Source: CAZQRP01 sp964596125 (GTDB lineage: Bacteria > Chloroflexota > Dehalococcoidia > GIF9 > UBA5629). Taken from it: DNA of 64,000 bases. The stretch spans positions 38,352-102,351 of the forward strand of contig CAZQRP010000012.1 in assembly GCA_964596125.1 (NCBI GenBank). The letters are read 5' to 3'. A program made the position numbers and the translations under genes. This document shows positions 35,407 through 44,202 of this stretch, piece by piece. The notes below the pieces were generated by a model, which was not told the DNA's origin, searched no databases, and saw only the letters and a list, made by a program, of their open reading frames with translations. Numbering within the stretch: the stretch's first letter is position 1; every line of letters begins with the position of its first letter.

Positions 35407-36414
35407 TTATACAGGTAAATGCAACAGTTTCCTGGCATTATCCTCAAATATCAACTTTTTCTCAAAATCGCTGATATCCATTTGCTCAATCGCATTGATA
35501 GTGTTCCTGGTATGGCACTCGCCAAGCTGGCTATCAAAAGGCATGTCAGTCCCGAATAGTATATGGTCTGCTCCGAAAAATTGGTAACCACATGTTAACG
35601 CGTTTGGATTGCCGTAAAGCGCAGTATCATTATAGAACATCTTGAAATATTCAATAGGCGGTCTGGTCAGTGGTTCTCCCATATTTGTACGCATACGTGC
35701 ATCATACATATTATGTAAACCTACAATTCTATCTGCGAAGTACGGGACCATAGCGCCGCAGTGATGAGTGATGATTTTCAAATTAGGGTATTTCTCAAGG
35801 AGGCCACTGTATACCAGGCGGGTCATAGCTACCGAGGTCTCATACGGCCAGCCGAATATGATCCATACGCCATACTTTGATTGGCTTTCATCCTTGTAAT
35901 CGGCATGGAGGAGCGATCTGTCAGGATGCATCAATATAGGAAGATTGTATTGAGACATTTTCTCAAAAAGCGGTGCGAATTCAGGTGAGTCCAGAGGCTT
36001 GCCATTTATTGAGGTGAATATCTGCACACCTTTAAAGTGTAAATCTGTTATTGTCCTGTCTATTTCCTGCAGAGCAGCATCTATGTTATTCATCGGTAAA
36101 CAGGCTATGGCAGCTAAAAACTTGTCCGGATACTTGTAGACCCACTCAGCCATCTCATCATTCGCTAACTTCGCCAGCTCTACCGCTTTTTCTGAATCCG
36201 CGATCTCCTCGACCCCCGGATTAGCTACAGTTATCACATGTGTTACCCCAAATTTATCCATTATCCTAAATCTGCTTTCAAGGTCCCACATTGTTGGCAG
36301 CTTCAGGGTAACCTGCCATCGACCCGATGGCAGTATTTTACTGACCACATCCCTGTATTTTGGTGGGACTACGTGAGTGAAAATATCGATTTTCATGGGG
36401 TACAAATCTGCCAT
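35407..36414 (-). CDS. amidohydrolase family protein (ACMSD-like)
   Basis: The 335-residue TIM-barrel protein resembles the amidohydrolase-related decarboxylases. DIFTHVVPPKYRD near residue 10 is the metal site region, in which the first His of the usual HxH is Phe. Later motifs are GVQIFTSINGKPLDSPEF, ITHHCGAMVPYFADRI and FGTDMPFD. Relatives decarboxylate or hydrolyse aromatic acids. AAAGGAGATTGAGAC precedes the ATG. It is transcribed in the same direction as the fusion gene and starts upstream of it, but with a 140-base gap, so cotranscription is uncertain. Confidence 0.88.
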   Translation of the reverse strand: MADLYPMKIDIFTHVVPPKYRDVVSKILPSGRWQVTLKLPTMWDLESRFRIMDKFGVTHVITVANPGVEEIADSEKAVELAKLANDEMAEWVYKYPDKFLAAIACLPMNNIDAALQEIDRTITDLHFKGVQIFTSINGKPLDSPEFAPLFEKMSQYNLPILMHPDRSLLHADYKDESQSKYGVWIIFGWPYETSVAMTRLVYSGLLEKYPNLKIITHHCGAMVPYFADRIVGLHNMYDARMRTNMGEPLTRPPIEYFKMFYNDTALYGNPNALTCGYQFFGADHILFGTDMPFDSQLGECHTRNTINAIEQMDISDFEKKLIFEDNARKLLHLPV

Positions 36415-36502
36415 GTCTCAATCTCCTTTTGTATTCAGCAATCATTTCCTGGGAGCATAGTATCTAGAAACTCTAAAAACCTGCACGTCATTCAAGGCTA
36501 TT

Positions 36503-36619
36503 TTACTCAAGCAACGTCGCTATAATGATTTCGCCGTTATTTTCAGCTACATAATCCTCCACGTCCTGAAGCCAGACCTGGTATTCCCAGTGTTGTACAG
36601 GTATCGATAAATATCTCAT
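36503..36619 (-). CDS. possible 38-residue ORF
   Basis: Found by translating the minus strand: the product begins MRYLSIPVQHWEYQVWLQDV and continues with an acidic helix (EDYVAENNGE) and IIIATLLE. The composition is strongly protein-like, but no clear ribosome site precedes the ATG. It may be a short gene or the leftover of a longer one. The rest of 36415-36897 holds nothing that I can support. Confidence 0.35.
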   Translation of the reverse strand: MRYLSIPVQHWEYQVWLQDVEDYVAENNGEIIIATLLE

Positions 36620-36897
36620 CCATTATTAATTACGTCAATTATATGAAATTATCGGGTATTTTAAGATAGATTACCTGGTTGGTGGCCAATTTGCAATTAT
36701 AGCATTACTGCCAATGATAGTATTGACCACTCAAGCTTCCTAGAGTACACTTTTAGTAACCGGACATAGTACGCAAGAATCATGGCAGCTTACAGGCACG
36801 GTACTGGTCATCGCCCAGGCTAATCAACAAGGCGCTACATGAGGAACTACACACCAAACTACACTAAATATTGAACGAAACGGTGAGGAGGAGAACA

Positions 36898-37485
36898 ATG
36901 ATTACGTTCAATGGAGTCAACCATCTTGCCATGGCAACCGGGGACATGGACAGGACAATTCACTTCTGGAGGGATCTACTTGGAATGCGTCTTGTGGCCG
37001 GACTTGGCAGTCCGGGATACCGGCACTACTTCTTCCAGATTTCCCGGAGTGATCTTATAGCCTTTTTCGAATGGCCGGGCGTTGAGCCTGCCCCTCGGAA
37101 AGAACATGGCCGCCCGGTTAAAGGCCCTTTCATTTTCGATCATGTCTCCTTTGGCGTTGACAGTGAGGATGAACTCTGGGAACTGAAAGACAGACTTGAA
37201 GCCGCTGGTTTTGATGTATCAGATATGATTGATCACGGATTTATTCACTCCATCTACGCTCATGATCCGAATGGTATTCCGATCGAGTTTTCCTACAACG
37301 TTGAGGGAATTGACATCCGAAAAGAGCCCCAGATGAAGGATACATCGCCATCACAGGTTACCCTGGAAGGGTCAGAGCTACAATCTGAGTACTGGCCGGA
37401 AGTCGCTGCACCAACATCTGAATCTGAACGAGTTGTCTACCCGGGCGCCGGTAGTGAACTGTTCCACGGTAAAAAGAAGCCATAG
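36898..37485 (+). CDS. VOC (glyoxalase/dioxygenase fold) family protein
   Basis: The 195-residue protein has the VOC pattern: FNGVNHLAMATGDMDRTIHFWRDLLGMRL, with His as a metal ligand, HVSFGV in the second module, and PNGIPIEFSYN with the metal-binding Glu. An unusual C-terminal tail of about 50 residues (after residue 145) is polar and ends in KKKP. The ATG at 36898 follows GAGGAGGAGAACA; an upstream ATT/ATG frame adds nine residues without a site. Function ranges from lyase to dioxygenase in this family. Confidence 0.88.
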   Translation: MITFNGVNHLAMATGDMDRTIHFWRDLLGMRLVAGLGSPGYRHYFFQISRSDLIAFFEWPGVEPAPRKEHGRPVKGPFIFDHVSFGVDSEDELWELKDRLEAAGFDVSDMIDHGFIHSIYAHDPNGIPIEFSYNVEGIDIRKEPQMKDTSPSQVTLEGSELQSEYWPEVAAPTSESERVVYPGAGSELFHGKKKP

Positions 37486-37617
37486 CTCCAGTGCTGAACG
37501 GAGAGCGATTAGTCCTGCCGTAGAATGGCGATTGTGGACTGAATATAATTAAAACATGTCTGAAAACGGTCTCAAATGCACAATGCTCAATCCGGAATAA
37601 CCAGGAGATAAAGGAAC

Positions 37618-37761
37618 ATGCCAAGTGTAACAGAGTTCTTTACCAATATGTCTGTGCCTATGCCTATTCACCGCAAGCTCTATCTTCTATTTCGTAACAA
37701 CGTAATAAAAATCTGGAAAAGGCAAAGCTGCTGCGGCCATCCTGGCGAGCCAGGCTGCTGA
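37618..37761 (+). CDS. 47-residue protein with CCGHPGEPGC tail
   Basis: Found by manual translation. AGGAGATAAAGGAAC precedes the ATG. The protein is basic with a short hydrophobic part (RKLYLLFRNNVIKIWKRQS) and ends in CCGHPGEPGC, a compact Cys/Gly/Pro motif that recurs at the C-terminus of several small hypothetical proteins I recall in anaerobes. The function is unknown; the Cys-rich tail suggests metal or redox binding. A weak hairpin CCTCC/GGAGG (37776-37792) follows. Confidence 0.6.
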   Translation: MPSVTEFFTNMSVPMPIHRKLYLLFRNNVIKIWKRQSCCGHPGEPGC

Positions 37762-37874
37762 CAAACAATAAAAGAGCCTCCTGTTCACGGAGGAGAGAAA
37801 TCGTGAAGCAGGCTTTTGTTGTACATCCTGTTTAATTGCATCCTTGTTTAAATTGTTTACAGATTAACAAAATC

Positions 37875-39212
37875 ATGGCATACAAAAGTATAAGGGACTA
37901 CGGGATAATAGGGGATCACCATACTGCCGCACTGGTCAGCAATGATGGTTCTATCGACTGGTGTTGTTTACCACGGTTTGATTCTTCCAGCGTCTTTGCT
38001 GCCCTACTTGATGATGATAAAGGTGGCAGGTTCTATATTAAGCCGCAAATACCATTTAGTTCTCATCAAGCGTATATACCCAATACAAATATATTGCAGC
38101 TAACCTTCCAAACCGAGACAGGAACAGCCACAGTAACTGATTTCATGCCCTGCTACCGAACCGTTCGGCGAACGCCGGGCTGTTTCCACGAGATCCACCG
38201 CCTGGTGGAATGCACCCAGGGCGAGATGAGTTTAGAAACCTGGTTTGAACCAAGGCTGAACTATGCCAGGGGCAAAACCCTGTTAAACACTTCAAAATAC
38301 GGAGTTATGGTAAAACAGGGGATTGAAACGATAGGATTATCCTCTCCTGTTCCTTTTACAATCGAAGGAGCAGGCGCCATCGCACACCTCACACTCAGGC
38401 AAGGGCAAAAATCTGCGTTTGTCCTGCGTTACGGTGCGGAACGTCCACTACCATCGGGCATGTACAGGCCGTCTTATAAACTCGAGCGCACTAAGGACTA
38501 CTGGCAAAAGCAGGCAGAAGAATGTATTTTTACAGGCCAATGGCATGAAGCAATCGTGCGGTCTTATCTTGCCTTGCACCTGCTGGTTTATTTACCAACG
38601 GGTGCTATCATAGCTGCCGCAACGACTTCACTTCCAGAGCAAATCGGCGGTCAGCGAAACTGGGACTATCGTTATACCTGGCTCCGCGATAGCTCACTAA
38701 CTGTTGATGCCCTTGCTCATCTGGGCCACAAGGAAGAGGCCGCCGGATTTATGAAATGGCTGTTGAGCGTTTGTGATAGGTGCGGGCCAAAAGCGCAAAT
38801 CCTCTATGACATTGATTATCATGACCCGATCAGTGAACAGGAACTTGACCATCTCAAGGGATACTGCGATTCACGGCCGGTGCGAATCGGTAATGATGCG
38901 TATCAGCAATTGCAACTCGATGTCTTTGGCGAGATTCTTGAAGCCGCCTACACCTATATCAACATTGGTGGCCATATTACCCGGCGCACCTGGAGGTTGC
39001 TGGACAGCCTTGTCAATGCTGCATGTAAAATATGGCAACAACCAGACAATGGCATCTGGGAAATGAGAAGCGGCCCCTATCACTTCGTTCATTCCAGGCT
39101 TATGTGCTGGGTTGCCCTGGACAAAGGAATTAAAATAGCAGAGAAACTGGGCTACCGAAAGAACCTTGTGCGATGGCGAAAAACAGCACAAGAAATAAAA
39201 AAAATATATTAG
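37875..39212 (+). CDS. GH15 glucoamylase-like protein, N-terminal part (frameshifted)
   Basis: The frame encodes the N-terminal and most of the catalytic part of a glycoside hydrolase family 15 protein: KSIRDYGIIGDHHTAALVSN, DGSIDWCCLPRFDSSSVFAALL, the catalytic-domain QIGGQRNWDYRYTWLRDSSL (about 265-285), and ALDKGIKIAEKLG. It ends early at TAG (39210-39212) after WRKTAQEIKKIY. The frame with the rest of the protein begins at 39173 in the -1 phase; a run of eight A residues at 39197-39204 includes an A AAA AAA slippery heptamer. Joined through a -1 shift the product would be about 609 residues, the family length. Confidence 0.88.
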   Translation: MAYKSIRDYGIIGDHHTAALVSNDGSIDWCCLPRFDSSSVFAALLDDDKGGRFYIKPQIPFSSHQAYIPNTNILQLTFQTETGTATVTDFMPCYRTVRRTPGCFHEIHRLVECTQGEMSLETWFEPRLNYARGKTLLNTSKYGVMVKQGIETIGLSSPVPFTIEGAGAIAHLTLRQGQKSAFVLRYGAERPLPSGMYRPSYKLERTKDYWQKQAEECIFTGQWHEAIVRSYLALHLLVYLPTGAIIAAATTSLPEQIGGQRNWDYRYTWLRDSSLTVDALAHLGHKEEAAGFMKWLLSVCDRCGPKAQILYDIDYHDPISEQELDHLKGYCDSRPVRIGNDAYQQLQLDVFGEILEAAYTYINIGGHITRRTWRLLDSLVNAACKIWQQPDNGIWEMRSGPYHFVHSRLMCWVALDKGIKIAEKLGYRKNLVRWRKTAQEIKKIY

Positions 39213-39703
39213 ACAGGGGTTGGAACCCGGAACGACGTTCCTTTACTCAACATTACGATACTACAGCTCTGGATGCAAGTAACCTTCTCATACCCTTATT
39301 CGGCTTTCTGCCCATTTCCGATGTGCGAATCAGTTCCACCATCGAACAGACGGTAGCTGAGCTCTGCTTGAATGGTCTGATGCTCCGATATTTAACCGAC
39401 CAAACTGATGATGGACTCAGCGGGGGCGAGGGAGCATTTCTGTGGTGCTCATTCTGGTTAGTGAGGAACTTGCTTCGCATGGGCAGGATAGCAGATGCTA
39501 CAGACCTGTACCAAAAACTGCTCGGCTACAGCAATCATCTGGGACTTTTTTCAGAAATGGTAGACATAACTTCAGGGGAAGCTCTGGGCAACTTTCCTCA
39601 GGCACTGACCCATCTGGCTGTAATCGTTACAGGACTGGAGCTAGAGCGGGCTATCGAACAGAAAAACACTACTCCGGAAGGTCTTACCGGATCGCGCGGG
39701 TGA
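39173..39703 (+). CDS. GH15 glucoamylase-like protein, C-terminal part
   Basis: This frame continues the GH15 domain: NILDRGWNPERRSFTQHYDT, DASNLLIPLFGFLP, SGGEGAFLWCSFWLVRNLLRM and GNFPQALTHLAVIV, which contains the second catalytic region. It overlaps the N-terminal frame by 40 bases. The nominal ATG at 39173 is inside the first frame and lacks a ribosome site, so the piece is more likely the product of frameshifting at 39197-39204, or the gene carries a one-base lesion or sequencing error. Confidence 0.85.
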   Translation: MAKNSTRNKKNILDRGWNPERRSFTQHYDTTALDASNLLIPLFGFLPISDVRISSTIEQTVAELCLNGLMLRYLTDQTDDGLSGGEGAFLWCSFWLVRNLLRMGRIADATDLYQKLLGYSNHLGLFSEMVDITSGEALGNFPQALTHLAVIVTGLELERAIEQKNTTPEGLTGSRG

Positions 39704-39861
39704 TAAAGACTGCTCACTATTTCAGAAGATATATGATAGATTTAGCAGAAGGTACGCCGGATCAAAAGAGAGCGCTTGCATTGGTGACATGACTGTGATG
39801 GCGTCTCACAAATTGCGGTTTTAGTCCACTACATGTTCTTCTTTGTATAAAATCATCAGCA

Positions 39862-40974
39862 TTAGCCAATGACCATATCAAGCACGGTTTTTAAGAAATC
39901 AACAAACTCGCTCATCAAGCTAGACAGTTCTCCTACCTTGAACGCATACGGTACAACTGTCCATTGGCTCTCATTACCGACACCATCGACCGCCTTCACA
40001 CGCCAGTAATAGGTCCCAGGTTCAAGATTGGCAGTGAAACGGGTCTGGGTCAATCCTACTTTTCTCATGTCCGGTTTTATTGGATTGAAGTTAACATTAT
40101 CGGCTATTTCCAGAGTATACGTGATACTACTGGGATCAGACACTCCTTTCCAGCGGAATGCAACCACTTGAGGACCGAATAAGCCGCATCTATCTCCTAC
40201 AGGCATAACTGCCTCAGGCTGCGGAGGACATTTGGTATCAACAGGAAGACCGATGCCGGCACCGATTGTAGGATTATTTTCTGGTGGCGTGATTTCTATG
40301 ACTGTTTTAGGGACCTCAGGCTCAGGAACGATTTTGGGTACAACAATCTCCAGTCTGGCAGTGACCGTTTCAGTATACAGGTGCGTGGTATCAACCACGA
40401 TCTTGTGGTCGCCAGCAACGGTATCGGGAACAGTGAATCCTTTAGTAAAGCTGCCCACCTCACTGGTGACGACTTCCACACCGGTTAACCTGCCATCAAA
40501 GGTTAGCGTGCCGGTATCCCCGGCAGGGAAGCCTGTGCCGGTGATGGTCACGGTAGTACCTGGTTTGGCCGAGGAGGGATTGACTTTAAGACTGGGCTTA
40601 ACATTGAACTGTACGTTAACTGCGTCATTATGCTTAACGCGCAAGAACTGTACATAGTTTACACCGTATTTCGCTTCAGGAATGTTGAATCGGCTGGTTA
40701 CCGTGTAACTACCCTTGGGTACACTACCCTCGATTAGCACCAGGGTTTCCGCCTTATCGAACATTACTGTTGGGCTCCAGCGGACCTGATAGTCTCCAAC
40801 AAGTAAAACGGCGCTGCTGTTAATAGTGAGGGTTGCCATAGTACCAACCCTACCGGAAAGAGGTGTCAAACTGATACCACAATTACCACCCGCTCAGCCG
40901 CCAGCTAAGACTCTCACCGGTAAAAAAGCCGTAGCGACCAGTAGAAATAATGCAACGTAATGTATTAGCCTCAT
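39862..40974 (-). pseudogene. exported IPT/FN3 repeat protein interrupted by in-frame TGA
   Basis: From the ATG at 40974 the frame encodes a signal peptide (MRLIHYVALFLLVATAFLPV then RVLAGG), then TGA at 40894-40896, then AGGNCGISLTPLSGRVGT and 335 further codons. These hold an IPT/TIG-like domain (VNPSSAKPGTTVTITGTGF), a second Ig-like domain, and a fibronectin-type domain (FRWKGVSDPSSITYTLEIA). The TGA falls where a lipobox or first mature Cys would be expected. Without readthrough only a TTG-started cytosolic form (from 40869) is made. The rest of the frame is intact. Confidence 0.75.
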
Positions 40975-41252
40975 TCTTCGTTTATAGAACTTTTTTTACA
41001 CTTTGTCAAATTTTTGGCCTCGCAGGCACCTGTTCTTCACTCAAGCCAGGCCCATGCCGCCGGATATTAAATGTGCCGGAAAAGCAGCTCGCATAATCCG
41101 CCGCTGAAATAGAAAAACGACTACGCTTCAGAGTTCATTGAGCGATACTACATGCAGCAGCGGTGATAAGAAAGGTTGTTATATCAAACCTACCGGCGGG
41201 AACAAGATCCAGTTAAGCTTCCTATTGTAAAAAAACTAGACCTTGGAAAAAT

Positions 41253-41987
41253 CTAATTGAGGGGTTCCAGACTATCCAATCTCTGGCTATCGGTAGAACT
41301 AAGCTGATAAAGCGTATGGTAAAGCCAGGACGAATTCGGGGCTAGATTACAACCATTCTCAAATTCCTTGATGGCAAGACCTTTTTTGCCTGCTCTTTGA
41401 TGTTTAACCGCTTGCCTGAGATGGTTAAAGGACTCACGTTTGAGTTTACCGAGTGTGTCATCATCAATACCGGGACCTTCCAACGACTTAAGATACGTTT
41501 CGATGAGATTTTTCAGTTCCCCCTTGGGTGACAACTTAAGTGCAGCTTTACACTTTTCCTTCGCTTTTTCCTTTTGTCCCAGATACTCCTGGCTAACCGC
41601 CAGGTAGTAATATGCCAGGGCATAATTCGGGTCAGTCCTGATAGATTTCTCAAATTCCTTGATAGCCAGTTCAACACATCGAGAAAGGGACAGTCCGCCA
41701 TCATCACCGCGGACTACGGCAAACGAAGGAGCTAATAGAAAAGCTTGACCCAACATGCAGTGATAATGAGGGTTCTGGGGCATAATGCTGATGGCTTCCT
41801 TAAGATGGTCTACCGCCAGCCTCAGGTCGAACTTGCCACTTCTGTAATTAATATAAGACCTGGCTTGCTTAAAATGCCAGGCCGCGGCATCGCCCGGTGT
41901 CACTTTACGTCCGGTAAAAAGCCTTTTACCGAAACGAACCAGCGGGTCTCTCCCAAGCTCCTCCTTGAAATAATCTTTGATGCCCAT
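41253..41987 (-). CDS. TPR-repeat protein
   Basis: The 244-residue soluble protein has tetratricopeptide repeats in the middle (LKEAISIMPQNPHYHCMLGQ, and FEKSIRTDPNYALAYYYLAVSQEYLG with KAKEKCKAALKLSPKG) and a further partial repeat at the C-terminus (GLAIKEFENGCNLAPNSSWLY). A basic N-terminus (MGIKDYFKEELGRDPLVRFGKRL) precedes them. TPR proteins act as protein scaffolds, and there is no catalytic motif. It stands alone. The ATG has no strong ribosome site. Confidence 0.8.
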   Translation of the reverse strand: MGIKDYFKEELGRDPLVRFGKRLFTGRKVTPGDAAAWHFKQARSYINYRSGKFDLRLAVDHLKEAISIMPQNPHYHCMLGQAFLLAPSFAVVRGDDGGLSLSRCVELAIKEFEKSIRTDPNYALAYYYLAVSQEYLGQKEKAKEKCKAALKLSPKGELKNLIETYLKSLEGPGIDDDTLGKLKRESFNHLRQAVKHQRAGKKGLAIKEFENGCNLAPNSSWLYHTLYQLSSTDSQRLDSLEPLN

Positions 41988-42457
41988 TATTCAACTCAAG
42001 TTTGCACTTATAATCTTAACATCTAGTCAAAGAGGCTATCAAGCCCTTGTGCTCGTATTCAGTACACCACCTGTTTCAAACTTCTTTATTAATATTTTCT
42101 TTTCAGTGTTCAACGTAGTTAAATCATGCCCATTATTGCGAGAGACCTGTACATCGCACACTTTATACGATTGCTAACAGCCAGTTTATGCTTCATTAGT
42201 GACAAAAATTACAGACTTCTATTACCTATGAATCTAAAATGTCTAAAAAAAGAGCATGGTGCTATACGAAAGACATAGTACCAAGAGTCGGGAGAAATAA
42301 CCGTTTTTGGTCAGGTTGGAGCGAAATGCCGTGATAGCTGTAAACTACCACTGCTCCACTGTAAAGGCCCGATACCGGCGAAGCTGTTTAAAAGGCCCAA
42401 GGAAGCCCTCGGATAAAATAGCTCCCGGTTACTATACGTATCAGAAAGGAGAAATAT
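41988..42457. other. intergenic region
   Basis: No supported gene or structured element. The ATG of msrB has AAGGAGAAATAT, so its promoter should lie here, but no consensus pair stands out. Confidence 0.45.
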
Positions 42458-42868
42458 ATGCTCCCGAAAGTAATAAAAAGCGATAAAGAATGGCAACAGA
42501 TTTTAACGCCTGAACAATATGCGATTACCCGGGGAAAAAGGACTGAAGAGGCCTTTACGGGTAAGTACTATAAGCTCAAGGAGAACGGTACATACCGGTG
42601 CGTTTGCTGTGGTAATACCTTATTCAGTTCAGAATCGATGTTCGATTCCGGGACAGGTTGGCCCAGCTTCTGGGCTCCGTTTTCAGAAGACAGTGTTGAA
42701 ACTGCCGTAGACATATCCTACGGTATGAGAAGGACTGAAGTCCTGTGTAAAAGATGTGATGCGCATCTCGGACACGTGTTCAATGATGGTCCATCGGCTA
42801 CCGGGCTTCGTTATTGCATCAATTCTGGCGCAATGACATTCACCGGGGGAAAAGAGGTATCTAGGTAG
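42458..42868 (+). CDS. msrB: peptide-methionine (R)-S-oxide reductase
   Basis: MsrB reduces methionine-R-sulfoxide. The 136-residue protein has the family core: zinc pairs CVCC (about 47-50) and CKRC (about 97-100), DSGTGWPSFW, HLGHVFNDGPSATGLRYCIN with the catalytic Cys near 123, and SGAMTF. Length is normal. AAGGAGAAATAT gives a strong ribosome site. Together with egtD it hints at oxidative-stress protection, although the organism looks anaerobic. Confidence 0.96.
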   Translation: MLPKVIKSDKEWQQILTPEQYAITRGKRTEEAFTGKYYKLKENGTYRCVCCGNTLFSSESMFDSGTGWPSFWAPFSEDSVETAVDISYGMRRTEVLCKRCDAHLGHVFNDGPSATGLRYCINSGAMTFTGGKEVSR

Positions 42869-43009
42869 GTATAACGATACCGGACCTATCGTGCGGAGAA
42901 ATAGGTAATAGTTGTTCATAGTCCAGACAGAGATTCCGCATTGTCCCGCCGGGTGTATAATTACGGCATTGAGCGAAGTACCAGTACTGCCGATTGGAGT
43001 TATTAAAGA

Positions 43010-43420
43010 ATGCCAAGGAAGAAATCAAACGATATAATGTGGGCTGACTTAAATAGCAGGCTATTGTTGGCAATACAGCGAAATGACTGGACCGAAATAA
43101 AAAAGGTCTACTATGACCAAGCGTTATTACTTAAAAAAGAAGGCCGCGATTCATTTCGGTTTCTTGAAGAGTCATTAAAAAGCGAATTATATAAAATTCA
43201 GAATCAGGACCTGGATAAGAATATTGAACAGTTAGAGTTCATAGCCAGTGTAGATTCCTGCCAAATATGTAGATCATTCAATGGGCGTGTTTTTTCTACT
43301 GATGAAGTGCTGGCACAACGTCCCATACCGATTGTAAATTGTGCCAGGGGATCCTGTCGCTGCAGCTATGCCCCGGTCGTACAAGTAATATTCGAACGTC
43401 CTGATAATTGCTGTACATAG
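43010..43420 (+). CDS. cysteine-rich protein of unknown function
   Basis: The 136-residue protein has a Lys/Leu-rich N-terminal helical half and a Cys-rich C-terminal half: CQICRSFNGRVFSTDEVLAQ, then PIPIVNCARGSCRCSYAPV. The CxxC plus later Cys cluster probably binds zinc. The pattern is reminiscent of the C-terminal part of phage minor-head proteins, but the match is weak. It lies 21 bases before the next gene, with which it may form an operon. Confidence 0.7.
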   Translation: MPRKKSNDIMWADLNSRLLLAIQRNDWTEIKKVYYDQALLLKKEGRDSFRFLEESLKSELYKIQNQDLDKNIEQLEFIASVDSCQICRSFNGRVFSTDEVLAQRPIPIVNCARGSCRCSYAPVVQVIFERPDNCCT

Positions 43421-43441
43421 AAAACCTCCGAGGTCTACTGT

Positions 43442-43852
43442 TTGAAAAAAGCATCACCTTCAGTGATAAAAGGGATAGCTACTTTTACAGGCATGGTTGC
43501 CGGCACGGGATTGGCCGGCCTCATTGCGGGTGGTATAGCTGCTTTAATCGGCGCATCTGTTTTACGTGGGGACCTTCCAGGCTTCGGTGCACTTGCTGGC
43601 ACCCTCATGGGTATGATTATAGGTTACCCCATCGGCGTATTCACAGCTCTTTTTTTAACAAACAAGCTCTTTCATCACCCGGGTTCGCTGCTGCTGGGCG
43701 TCCTGGGAATTTTGCTGGGAGTAATTATTACAATTGGCCTGGCGGAACCTCTGAACCTAAATCATAATACAGACCTGCTTTTTATCAGCTTCCTGCTGGC
43801 TCCACCACTGCTGGGTACAACAGGCTTCCGCCTGAAGAACAGGAAACGATAA
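43442..43852 (+). CDS. membrane protein of unknown function
   Basis: The 136-residue protein has four hydrophobic segments (about 10-37, 48-70, 80-101, 109-126), rich in Gly and Ala. It starts at TTG 21 bases after the previous gene. I do not recognise a family. The two genes may be cotranscribed, with an unknown joint role. Confidence 0.65.
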   Translation: MKKASPSVIKGIATFTGMVAGTGLAGLIAGGIAALIGASVLRGDLPGFGALAGTLMGMIIGYPIGVFTALFLTNKLFHHPGSLLLGVLGILLGVIITIGLAEPLNLNHNTDLLFISFLLAPPLLGTTGFRLKNRKR

Positions 43853-44202
43853 ATGGCCGGAGAAAATCCCGAATTCCATATGCCGAATCAGGTACTCTAA
43901 AAGCGAGACTCATTTGCCTTAGTCCAGGTTTCCGTTTCTAACAGGAGCACGTCAAACTCCGTTGATCACGAATTTAGAAGGATCATCTTCCTCCTCACGG
44001 GTGCTTCAGGGCTTTTCTAGCTGGCCTGAAAATAACCGATACCATATAGACCTGATAACGAGAAAAAAGACGTTGTAGAAATGGGCTTATTATGATACCT
44101 TAGTCCCTGACGGGGCAGTATCCCAGTTATAAGCTAGAAATCAGGTCTTTTAAAAAGTAGTTCACACATTCCGGAGATAGTGGCCTCCAAAAGGGGAATC
44201 CG
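43853..44202. other. intergenic region before cfa
   Basis: No supported gene. A 15-codon frame beginning MAGENPEF just after the preceding stop is not convincing. TATGAT near 44090 may be part of a weak promoter. Confidence 0.4.

Noticed and set aside
37776..37792. Terminator after the 47-residue gene
   Set aside because: The stem has only five pairs and no T-tract on the plus strand.
39442..39792. 116-codon plus-strand ORF overlapping the GH15 C-terminal part
   Set aside because: It is mostly out of phase with the GH15 domain; only its last 30 codons look protein-like, which is too little to support a gene.
40894..40896. Selenocysteine codon
   Set aside because: The TGA is not in a redox motif, no convincing SECIS follows, and a TGC-to-TGA change explains it more simply.
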